This document shows, piece by piece, positions 39,072-45,670 of a stretch of 64,000 nucleotides of DNA (its first letter is position 1; each line of letters opens with the position of its first letter). Under the pieces are notes generated by a model, which was given only the letters and a program-made list of their open reading frames with translations, searched no databases and was not told the DNA's origin. Source of the DNA: Lactonifactor longoviformis DSM 17459 (GTDB lineage Bacteria > Bacillota > Clostridia > Lachnospirales > Lachnospiraceae); contig NZ_FQVI01000008.1 in assembly GCF_900129135.1 (NCBI RefSeq), forward strand, positions 62,001 through 126,000. The letters are read 5' to 3'. Position numbers and translations under genes: made by a program.

Positions 39072-39931
39072 TTGAGATTACCGCAGAAATCCGGGCGTTC
39101 ATCGACAAGGCAGCTGCCGGTGTGGAATTGGCTGAGGACGAGTATATAGACTTGTCAGACGGGCTCATTCACTGTAAGAAATGCGGCGGCCAGAGGCAGA
39201 CCGTTGTGCCATGCTTTGGGAAATCCGGCTACTTTATGCCGCGTTGCATCTGCCAGTGCCAGCGGGAAGCTGAGGAGCAGCGCAAGGCTGCTGAAGAACG
39301 GCAGCGCCGTATGGAGCGTATCAAACGCCGAAAGGCACAGGGCTTGCAAGACCGTTATCTGTACGACTACACATTTTCCAATGATAACGGGCAAAACCCA
39401 TTGATGGACAAGGCTCATGCCTATGTGGAGAACTGGAAAGAGGCATATAAGAGCAATATCGGGCTTTTGCTGTTTGGAGATGTGGGAACCGGCAAGTCTT
39501 TTTTCGCCGGATGTATTGCCAACGCTCTACTTGACCAGGATGTGCCGGTGCTGATGACGAACTTTCCCACCATTCTGAACCGCCTGACCGGGATGTTCGC
39601 TGAGGACAGGTCGGAGTTTATTGCCAGCTTTGATGAGTATGACTTGCTTATCATTGACGATTTGGGTGTAGAGCGCAGTACCGAATATGCTATGGAGCAG
39701 ATGTTTTTCGTCATTGACAGCCGCTATCGCAGCCGCAGACCCATGATTATCACAACAAACTTGAAACTGTCCGAGCTGAAAAACCCGCCTGATCTGGCCC
39801 ACGCCCGTATCTATGACCGTATTTTGGAACGGTGTGCGCCGATCCTCTTTGACGGGAAGAATTTTCGGGAAGAAAATGCCGGTGCTACCCGACAGACAGC
39901 AAAAGACATTGTAAACAGTAAGCACGACTGA
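39068..39931 (+). CDS. DnaC-like helicase loader ATPase of IME-A
   Basis: A 287-aa AAA+ ATPase. An N-terminal zinc-like motif (CKKCGGQRQTVVPCFGKSGY, RCICQC) is followed by Walker A LLFGDVGTGKSFFAGCI (about 138-150) and Walker B LLIIDDLGVERSTEYAMEQM, then PMIITTNLKLSEL (sensor). It would load the host DnaB-type helicase at the origin opened by the replisome organizer. It overlaps that gene as ATGA. Confidence 0.9.
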   Translation: MIEITAEIRAFIDKAAAGVELAEDEYIDLSDGLIHCKKCGGQRQTVVPCFGKSGYFMPRCICQCQREAEEQRKAAEERQRRMERIKRRKAQGLQDRYLYDYTFSNDNGQNPLMDKAHAYVENWKEAYKSNIGLLLFGDVGTGKSFFAGCIANALLDQDVPVLMTNFPTILNRLTGMFAEDRSEFIASFDEYDLLIIDDLGVERSTEYAMEQMFFVIDSRYRSRRPMIITTNLKLSELKNPPDLAHARIYDRILERCAPILFDGKNFREENAGATRQTAKDIVNSKHD

Positions 39932-39974
39932 TTTTTTACCGGGCGGCACAGACCCGTTCGGAGAAAGGAGCGCC

Positions 39975-40169
39975 ATGAACAAAGAACCCCGTACTATGCA
40001 GGTGGCAGACGCCGTTACTGCGTCCAGAGCGCCGGAAAACACGCCGGCGATGGTAAAGAAAATCGGTAAGACGACCTACAAGGTTCATGTCCATTTCAGC
40101 AATACCAGCACAGAAACCATGAGCGATAAAATCAAGCGTATGCTCAAAAATGAAATTCAGCAGATGTGA
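39975..40169 (+). CDS. tnpW: TnpW-like transposon protein
   Basis: A 64-aa protein: PRTMQVADAVTASRAPENTP, then VKKIGKTTYKVHVHFSNTST and a basic helix DKIKRMLKNEIQQM. It matches TnpW, a small conserved protein of Tn4451-like elements with unknown role. The start is 6 nt behind AAAGGAG. The IME-B copy at 49251 occupies the same position after the helicase loader. Confidence 0.8.
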   Translation: MNKEPRTMQVADAVTASRAPENTPAMVKKIGKTTYKVHVHFSNTSTETMSDKIKRMLKNEIQQM

Positions 40170-40246
40170 CAGACTGATAAACGAAGCCGCCTTGTGCTAA
40201 ACTGATGATGGTATGCACCAAAATTTTTGTCAAGGAGGACACAAAA

Positions 40247-40612
40247 ATGCTTTACACAGAAAAAGAGAAACATGAAATTGAGCGAGTAAAGGAAGTCTTT
40301 GCGGAACATCTGCGGCAAAGCCCCGATTTTGAACTGCTCTGGTCGGACAAGGTGGGCTATGTCTGGCTGACGATTGGCGTAAATCCGCTTTATGTGGATA
40401 CCGGTATCAGGATAGAATCAGCCGCCGATCTCTGCGGCAGGTGTTTGGACGATGTTGCTACGGATGTTTTGTATATGACGGGCAACGATCATGCACTGGA
40501 AGCAGCCGACCCGCTGGAATTGGCCGAAATCAAGCGGCGCTGGGAGTCATATATCAACCAGCTGCCAGACTACGCGTATCTCTGCAAAGACCTGCTGAAC
40601 GGAAAAATGTAA
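40247..40612 (+). CDS. Hypothetical protein near the IME-A right end
   Basis: A 121-aa acidic protein: YTEKEKHEIERVKEVFAEHL, LLWSDKVGYVWLTIGVNPLY, IESAADLCGRCLDDVATDVL, YAYLCKDLLNGKM. No family was recognised; the pattern DKVGYVWLTI suggests a small globular fold. The SD CAAGGAGG is strong, and a terminator follows. It is the last gene before the att end. Confidence 0.65.
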   Translation: MLYTEKEKHEIERVKEVFAEHLRQSPDFELLWSDKVGYVWLTIGVNPLYVDTGIRIESAADLCGRCLDDVATDVLYMTGNDHALEAADPLELAEIKRRWESYINQLPDYAYLCKDLLNGKM

Positions 40613-40624
40613 TCTATCAAACGA

Positions 40625-40662
40625 GGTGTCAGGAGCCATACAATGCTTCTGGCACCTTTTTT
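40625..40662 (+). terminator. Terminator at the IME-A right end
   Basis: GGTGTCAGGAGC pairs with GCTTCTGGCACC (12 bp, two imperfect pairs) and is followed by a T6 run. It would stop IME-A transcripts before the virD4 fragment. Confidence 0.75.
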
Positions 40663-40680
40663 GTAGATTTTTTGTGAATT

Positions 40681-40696
40681 TGATTAAAAAGTCCTT
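40681..40696 (-). repeat. IME-A right att arm
   Basis: On the minus strand it reads AAGGACTTTTTAATCA, 14 nt inside the GG core. It mirrors the left arm AAGTGACTTCTTAATCA. Confidence 0.6.
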
Positions 40697-40712
40697 GACA
40701 ATTTGTCTCTGG

Positions 40713-41553
40713 CAAGACCGCAAAAAGCATACTTATCTCATGCGGCGCGAGGTTAGCCCCATTCGACATTAAGGAGCTGCGGGAGCTTATGGAAACCGAC
40801 GAAATGGAGCTTGACACCATAGGCGACAGAAAGACAGCCCTTTTCGTGATTATCAGCGACACCGACGACACCTTTAACTTTGTCGTGAGTATTCTCTACA
40901 CACAGTTATTCAACCTTTTATGCGACAAAGCAGATGATGAATATGGCGGGCGGCTTCCCGTCCATGTTAGGTGCTTACTTGATGAATTTGCGAATATCGG
41001 GCAGATACCAAAGTTTGAAAAGCTCATTGCAACGATACGGAGCCGGGAAATCTCCGCGTCAATCATCTTGCAGAGCCAGTCACAGCTAAAGGCAATCTAC
41101 AAGGACAACGCCGATACCATAGTCGGCAACTGCGACACCACGCTTTTCTTGGGCGGCAAGGAGAAAACCACCCTCAAAGAAATATCGGAGATTTTAGGCA
41201 AGGAAACGATAGACAGCTTCAACACTTCCGAAACCAGAGGGCGGGAGCTTTCGCATGGGCTGAACTATCAGAAATTGGGAAAGCAGCTTATGACGGAAGA
41301 TGAAATCGCAGTCATGGACGGAGGGAAATGTATCTTGCAGCTACGCGGGGTGCGCCCGTTCTTTTCGGACAAATTCGACATAACGAAACACCCGAAATAC
41401 AAGTACCTATCCGACGCAGACCCGAAGAACGCCTTTGACATGGAAAAGCACCTTAAACGCCGCCCCGCCATTGTCAAGCCCGACGAGGTTTTTGACTATT
41501 ACGAGATTGACGCAGCAGACTTACAGGAGGACGCAGACCATGAGGAAACGTAG
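40713..41553 (+). pseudogene. virD4: virD4-like coupling protein gene, 3' part
   Basis: Encodes the C-terminal 280 residues of the ICE-2 coupling protein, beginning KTAKSILISCGARLAPFDIK in the native frame. Walker B is VRCLLDEFANIGQIPKFEKL, followed by TIRSREISASIILQSQSQLK and GNCDTTLFLGGKEKTTLKEI. There is no start signal at its 5' end; the nearest internal ATG (40789) would give a protein without Walker A. It is joined in frame to 24048-25015 if IME-A excises. Confidence 0.88.
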
Positions 41554-41710
41554 CGCAGAGGAAAAACAAAAGCAGCTTGAACGGTTTTTAATGAATGTTG
41601 CGGAAGCCGCCGACGCTGCATTATGGGAGTATTGGCGGGAAAAGGAAGCGGAACACCGCCGTTTTGCAACGGAGTATGTCACGCGCCGGGGGCTTATCCC
41701 GCAACAGTGA
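41540..41710 (+). CDS. Small ICE-2 protein after VirD4
   Basis: A 56-aa charged helical protein: MRKRSAEEKQKQLERFLMNV, AEAADAALWEYWREKEAEHR. It overlaps the virD4 end by 14 bp and has AGGAGG 9 nt upstream, so it is probably real and coupled to VirD4. Small basic/acidic helical proteins at this place occur in related ICEs; the function is unknown. Confidence 0.6.
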   Translation: MRKRSAEEKQKQLERFLMNVAEAADAALWEYWREKEAEHRRFATEYVTRRGLIPQQ

Positions 41711-42121
41711 CAGCATGGCAGACCGCCGGGGGACAGGGGAAGCTACACTTCCCCTACGCTGCCTTGCGGCAGCTACCCCTTTGTGAACTTGCGGGAAGCG
41801 AACACCTTGCTACGCAAGCTATTCACTTCCCGCAAGTCTGAAAAAAACGTCCGGCAGCACAGCGGGACACAGAAAGGAGCGATTGAAGCAATCACATCTA
41901 TCCATACCGGCTACATGATACGCGCCCCCACTTTCCGGCGCAGTACACAGCGGCAGGAGCCGCACCCCTTACAACTGAATACCGCCGCGCCGCAGGACTT
42001 ACGCAGCGCGGGGACAGCCGCCTTTACCAGAGGGCGGTTTTTTTATGCGGCGGCGACCATACGCTGACCGCCTTTTGTCCGCTTGCCGGACAGCCGCAGA
42101 CGCGGCAGAAAGGATATATTT
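41711..42121 (+). other. Structured 410-bp ICE-2 spacer with clustered hairpins
   Basis: No convincing gene is present. Perfect hairpins follow each other: AGGGGAAG-CTACA-CTTCCCCT (41735-41755), GCTGCC-TTGC-GGCAGC (41758-41773), and CTTGCGGGAAG with CTTCCCGCAAG (41788-41836), which encloses CTTGC-TAC-GCAAG. A further GC-rich stem ending in a T run lies near 42018-42043. Candidate roles are a transfer or single-strand replication origin, or a regulatory leader for the maff2 operon. Confidence 0.5.
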
Positions 42122-42246
42122 ATGGCATTTTTCAATAGCGCAGTAGACGTTTTGCAGACCCTTGTTGTAGCACTTGGAGCCGGGCTTGGTATCTGGGGCG
42201 TGATTAACCTCATGGAAGGCTACGGCAACGACAATCCGGGCGCGAA
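42122..42246 (+). pseudogene. maff2: maff2, 5' half (ICE-2), cut by IME-B
   Basis: Encodes AFFNSAVDVLQTLVVALGAG and LGIWGVINLMEGYGNDNPGA, the membrane half of a Maff2-family conjugation protein, then runs into IME-B and stops at 42262. The start has AGAAAGGATATATTT upstream. The 3' half lies at 51254-51344; joining across the AA core restores 216 bp (71 aa), the usual size, with GCG AAA AGC at the seam. Confidence 0.87.
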
Positions 42247-42321
42247 TGCTCATGTGCGGTAAAGTAACAAATGATAATTTGATAGACAGCAGCCACTATT
42301 TCCGAAACACAGACCAATACG

Positions 42322-42357
42322 AAAAGCTGATGTGGGGATTTTCCTATATCAGCTTTT
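42322..42357. terminator. Terminator near the IME-B left end
   Basis: AAAAGCTGAT and ATCAGCTTTT form a perfect 10-bp stem. The arms end in T on both strands, so it can act in both directions and insulate IME-B from maff2 transcription. Confidence 0.7.
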
Positions 42358-42383
42358 GTCTTTCTAAGCATTTTTGGGAAAGT

Positions 42384-42458
42384 GATGTATTTGTATCTTT
42401 CCTATTGACAGCCAGCCTTTGAAGTGATATATTTATCTCGACAAGCGACAAATACATC
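42384..42458 (+). promoter_or_regulatory. Promoter with three operator half-sites for the DUF3796/XRE genes
   Basis: TTGACA (42405-42410), a 17-bp spacer and TATATT (42428-42433) form a near-ideal promoter. GATGTATTTGT (42384-42394) is a perfect inverted match of ACAAATACATC (42448-42458), and a related GATATATTTAT copy overlaps the -10. The XRE protein at 43145 is the obvious candidate repressor. Confidence 0.65.
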
Positions 42459-42476
42459 TCATCGGAGGACACCATT

Positions 42477-43142
42477 ATGAAAAAAAGAACGAAACTCACA
42501 ATTTGCCTGGGCGTGATATGCGCTCTGCTGGTAGCAATATCTTCATGGTACACGATAGCATTTAACAATTCAAGGTTTATTGTGCCTATGGATTTATCTG
42601 AATATGTTTTCAGAGTGCAAGACCTGCCTATGATTATTTCCGGCGTACTTCTTACCTTGTATATTGTGAATATTGTTGTGTTGTTTTTGGAATCTATTAA
42701 AACAAACAGGCGTAGGGAATTAACCTTGCAATCCACCAGAACAATAAATCCAAAACTGGGTTTTTTAGGTTTATTAGGATTTGCCGGATTTTTGGGATTT
42801 TGGACTTACAGCGTTGACAAGACAATTTTTCCTTTTGTGTTTTTCCTGTTTTTCGGCTTTTTCGGATTTTTCTATGAGGGAAAAATGTCAAATACTCTTA
42901 TAGATGAACGATACAAAGAAAACAAAATGAAAGCGCAAAGTGTAGCGAACAAAACTTCTCTGTCCATTATTTTTCTTGCAATACTCATTTTGGGACAGGG
43001 AAAGCTCATGGATAACCTTGAATATACCTTAATTGCTCTTGTTATTGTTATAGCTCTCTCCATAGCACTTGAAATATTCCTTAGCGAATATCTGCTATAT
43101 CATTATGATAACGATGAACAGTTTGATGAAAGCGAGGAATAA
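42477..43142 (+). CDS. DUF3796-like membrane protein of IME-B
   Basis: A 221-aa protein with several membrane spans (LTICLGVICALLVAISSWYT; LPMIISGVLLTLYIVNIVVL; repeated LGFLGLLGFAGFLGFW; FPFVFFLFFGFFGFFYEGKM). The FLGFLG-type Gly/Phe repeats are typical of DUF3796 proteins, usually paired with a small XRE regulator as here. The function is unknown; sensing of membrane or antimicrobial stress is a guess. The SD TCGGAGG precedes the ATG. Confidence 0.75.
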   Translation: MKKRTKLTICLGVICALLVAISSWYTIAFNNSRFIVPMDLSEYVFRVQDLPMIISGVLLTLYIVNIVVLFLESIKTNRRRELTLQSTRTINPKLGFLGLLGFAGFLGFWTYSVDKTIFPFVFFLFFGFFGFFYEGKMSNTLIDERYKENKMKAQSVANKTSLSIIFLAILILGQGKLMDNLEYTLIALVIVIALSIALEIFLSEYLLYHYDNDEQFDESEE

Positions 43143-43144
43143 GC

Positions 43145-43345
43145 GTGCCGGATTTTGAATGTAGATTAAAAAAGTACAGGCTATTAAAGGATTTGACACA
43201 AGAGCAGTTAGCGGCACAGGTAGGCGTGCGGCGAGAAACAATTATGCGGCTGGAAAAGGCACAATACAATCCCTCACTTAAACTGGCGATTGATATTTCA
43301 AGAGTTGTTGAAGCACCGATTGAAGAAATATTCGTTTTCAAGTGA
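43145..43345 (+). CDS. Small XRE-family regulator (Cro/YozG-like)
   Basis: A 66-aa protein consisting of one HTH: FECRLKKYRLLKDLTQEQLA, AQVGVRRETIMRLEKAQYNP SL, then LAIDISRVVEAPIEEIFVFK. It starts with GTG behind GAGGAATAAGC, directly after the DUF3796 gene, and probably represses that operon through the GTATTTGT sites. Confidence 0.83.
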   Translation: MPDFECRLKKYRLLKDLTQEQLAAQVGVRRETIMRLEKAQYNPSLKLAIDISRVVEAPIEEIFVFK

Positions 43346-43463
43346 TTTGTGCGGAATTATGCTTATTTTATAGGCAGTTGCGCTAATGTTAATCTGCATT
43401 GCTTGCCGCATAGCAACTATCATGCTATTTTTGATTTACCAAGACAAAGGAGTGGAACGCATC

Positions 43464-43892
43464 ATGTTTCTATGAAATCTAAAAACTCTCAGAAAACAGA
43501 AAGGCTTTTCACAGGAAGAATTAGCAACCAGACTTCATGTAGTCAGACAGACTATCTCCAAATGGGAGAAAAATTTGTCCGTTCCCGACGCTGATACTCT
43601 TATTCGTCTGGCTGAAATATTAGAGGTATATGTCAGTGAATTGCTGGGTACGAAAATTGAAAATGAAAATGTCGCCAGTGATGTTGCCGAACAACTATCC
43701 AGAATAAACGAGCAACTGGCAATCAAGAACCGCCGCTCACGTCGTATCTGGAAAATTGTTGCCATTATATTAGCAGTAATCGTTCTTGTGAATATTTTTA
43801 TTGCTGTCTTTTTCAGCGTTCCAGACCTCAACAGCAATACCCAGAATAACCCGCTAGCAATAAGTGATGAAACGATAAGCATAGATGAATGA
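43464..43892 (+). pseudogene. XRE regulator with C-terminal membrane segment, stop codon at position 4
   Basis: The ATG at 43464 has a good SD (AAAGGAG) but the fourth codon is TGA. Beyond it the frame encodes a complete XRE HTH (NLKTLRKQKGFSQEELATRL, VVRQTISKWEKNLSVPDADT), then a linker and a membrane span (IWKIVAIILAVIVLVNIFIA). Translation could only restart at a TTG inside the HTH. It is read as a recently broken gene, or a sequencing error. Confidence 0.7.
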
Positions 43893-43924
43893 AGTCGCTA
43901 AAAATAGCAAAACCAGCCGAGCCA

Positions 43925-44021
43925 GTCAACGGCAAGTGAATGGGCTGCGCCCACCGTTGACAGCCCCGTCTGTCCTTGCTGGTGGGTAATCAAGGGGCGA
44001 CAGCAAAAAGTGCTGCCGCCC
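43925..44021 (+). promoter_or_regulatory. Hairpins upstream of the IME-B sigma-like gene
   Basis: GTCAACGG (43925-43932) pairs with CCGTTGAC (43954-43961) around TGGGC-TGC-GCCCA. A second stem-loop, GGGCG-A-CAGCA/TGCTG-C-CGCCC, is at 43995-44021. The structures lie between the XRE pseudogene and the sigma-like gene at 44053 and may form a terminator or leader. Confidence 0.45.
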
Positions 44022-44052
44022 TTTCCCATAATCGAAGAAAGGGGGATTTTCC

Positions 44053-44496
44053 ATGACTGAATACGAAGCCTATCAAGAACATATCCGCTATACCCATGAT
44101 ACCTATTGCCGGATTGTTATTCGCCATGCGTCCTTTGACGCTGCCCGTATGCTGGCAGCGAGGTGGAAACGGGAAATCTCCCTTGAATACTTGACCGAAG
44201 AAAAGTTTGTTCCACTAAGCACCATAGACGAGTATTTTCAAGTGCCAGACTATGGCGAAACTTATCCATTCTCCGTCCGGGGGCAGACGATATTTTTAGA
44301 TAGCTGTTCCCTTGCGGCGGCTCTTGCCGAACTGCCGGAACAGTCGCAGGAGGAAATCTTTTTGTATTACTTCCAGCATTTGAAGCAGAAAGAAATCGGA
44401 GAACAAAGCGGCTGGACACGCAGCACAATCGGGCGGCATATCCAGCTTGCCTTGAAGCGGCTGAAAGAAGAAATGGAGGTGCTGTCCCATGAGTAG
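44053..44496 (+). CDS. Sigma-70-like transcription factor of IME-B
   Basis: A 147-aa protein with a region-4-like HTH at the C-terminus: ALAELPEQSQEEIFLYYFQH, LKQKEIGEQSGWTRSTIGRH, IQLALKRLKEEMEVL. The N-terminal half (MTEYEAYQEHIRYTHDTYCR) is typical of the sigma factors in Tn916-like and Tn4451-like elements. It probably directs the mobilization operon. It overlaps the next gene by 8 bp. Confidence 0.8.
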   Translation: MTEYEAYQEHIRYTHDTYCRIVIRHASFDAARMLAARWKREISLEYLTEEKFVPLSTIDEYFQVPDYGETYPFSVRGQTIFLDSCSLAAALAELPEQSQEEIFLYYFQHLKQKEIGEQSGWTRSTIGRHIQLALKRLKEEMEVLSHE

Positions 44497-44689
44497 CCTA
44501 CTTCTCCCCTATGACACGATAATAAAAGCACATGAGGGCGACCCCATAGCGATACAAGCTGTCCTTGACCGATATGCCGGGTATATCCGCTATTTCTCCA
44601 AAATGAACGGCTATTATAATTCTGATATGGAGGACTACATCAGAACAAAGCTGATTGAAAGCCTGTTCAAGTTCCGGCTTGACCGATAA
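44489..44689 (+). CDS. HTH_16-type conjugative-transposon regulator
   Basis: A 66-aa protein: LPYDTIIKAHEGDPIAIQAV, LDRYAGYIRYFSKMNGYYNS, then DYIRTKLIESLFKFRLDR. This is the helix-turn-helix (HTH_16) protein that accompanies sigma-like genes in many Firmicutes ICEs, similar to Tn916 orf7/8 companions. Its likely role is to work with the sigma-like protein. A terminator follows. Confidence 0.82.
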   Translation: MSSLLLPYDTIIKAHEGDPIAIQAVLDRYAGYIRYFSKMNGYYNSDMEDYIRTKLIESLFKFRLDR

Positions 44690-44729
44690 CATAAAAACTG
44701 AATATCCCGCCGCCCCGCAGCAGCACATG

Positions 44730-44766
44730 AAGCAGTAAATCCGAAAAAGATTTGCTGCTTTTTTTG
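44730..44766 (+). terminator. Terminator after the sigma/HTH pair
   Basis: AAGCAGTAAATC and GATTTGCTGCTT form a 12-bp stem (one G-T pair) followed by a T7 run. Confidence 0.8.
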
Positions 44767-45271
44767 CGCCCATTTTTGGCAAATTTCCAAAAGTTCCGTA
44801 TTAGACATTGAAGCTAAAAAGGCTGCCATTTTTTTAGCCAGCGGGCAAAACGCAGCTTCCGAAACGCCTTATTGTCGGGAAAGACCGAGCCGCCGGAAAA
44901 GTTCTTGCCGGAAAGTCCGTCATTTTTGCTTTTTGCGGTGTTGTAGGGAGTAAGAGGAAGAACGCCAGCCCGCAGCCTTTTATGAAAAAGCTGGTTATAG
45001 ATTTTCTGAAAAAGTGGCAGTAGGAAGTGAACGGCAGTCCGGCAGTTTCTTAGAGCAAGATTCTACCGCAGTACCAAAATTCGCTTTTCGCTCATTTTGC
45101 CCCTGCGGGAATCTTGTTGGGGAGTGCCTTCCCCAAACCCTGCTTATGCGGCTTGCGCCGCTTAAAAATCCCTCAAAATATTTTTTCGGATTTTTCAAAA
45201 ACAGTTCCGCTTCACACCCCGTTTTTCTCCTATTAGTGAGAGGACACCACGCACAGAAAGGAGGTTTTACC
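44767..45271 (+). other. 500-bp non-coding spacer before mobC
   Basis: No gene was seen. The region contains short GC-rich repeats (for example GCCGGAAA copies near 44892-44923) and, near its 3' end, the oriT-like site at 45117-45160. An A/T-rich stretch follows (45165-45210), then the SD of mobC. Confidence 0.5.
45117..45160 (+). other. oriT: Candidate oriT of IME-B
   Basis: TTGGGGA (45117-45123) and TCCCCAA (45130-45136) form a hairpin, followed by ACCCTGCTTATGCGG and a second hairpin, GCGGC-TTGC-GCCGC (to 45160). The same three-part layout is found in ICE-2 at 61652-61695. It lies 110 bp upstream of mobC and the relaxase. Confidence 0.55.
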
Positions 45272-45670
45272 ATGCGAAAACGATACAACACGCCGCACCG
45301 CAGCCGGGTAGTCAAGACACGCATGACCGAGGAAGAATACGCCGAGTTTGCGGAAAGGCTTTCTGCCTGCAACATGAGCCAAGCCGAGTTTATCCGGCAA
45401 GCCATAACCGGGGCAGCCATACGCCCCATCATAACCGTTTCCCCCGTCAACGACGAGCTGCTTGCCGCTGTCGGGAAGCTGACCGCCGAATACGGCAGGA
45501 TCGGCGGCAACTTAAACCAGATAGCCCGGACGCTGAACGAGTGGCACAGCCCCTACCCGCAGCTTGCCGGGGAGGTACGGGCGGCGGTTTCCGACCTTGC
45601 TGCCCTAAAGTTTGAAGTCTTGCAGAAAGTAGGTGACGCTGTTGGCAACATTCAAACATATCAGCTCTAA
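45272..45670 (+). CDS. mobC: MobC-family relaxosome protein
   Basis: A 132-aa protein: KTRMTEEEYAEFAERLSACN, MSQAEFIRQAITGAAIRPII (a ribbon-helix-helix-like DNA-binding part), then EYGRIGGNLNQIARTLNEWH, the MobC signature with GxNxNQIA. It would bind oriT and help the relaxase. AAAGGAGG precedes the ATG, and the gene overlaps the relaxase by 29 bp. Confidence 0.9.
   Translation: MRKRYNTPHRSRVVKTRMTEEEYAEFAERLSACNMSQAEFIRQAITGAAIRPIITVSPVNDELLAAVGKLTAEYGRIGGNLNQIARTLNEWHSPYPQLAGEVRAAVSDLAALKFEVLQKVGDAVGNIQTYQL

Larger units (their letters stand above)
25016..40712 (+). mobile_element. IME-A: 15.7-kb mobilizable element inserted in virD4
   Basis: Bounded by GG at 25014-25015 and 40711-40712, so one GG belongs to each junction. 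Removing the element fuses virD4 in frame as GCG GGC AAG ACC. Contents in order: serine recombinase, TnpV, XRE regulator, immunity-like regulatory and ABC transporter locus, sigma-like genes, DUF3847, oriT, MobA/MobL relaxase, toxin-antitoxin pair, replisome organizer, DnaC-like loader, TnpW. The ends carry imperfect inverted arms 13-14 nt inside the core. It has no secretion system of its own and so must use a helper. Confidence 0.88.

Noticed and set aside
43472-43594. Small protein starting MKSKNSQKTERL inside the XRE pseudogene
   Set aside because: It is an out-of-frame reading of the broken XRE gene and has no own ribosome binding site.
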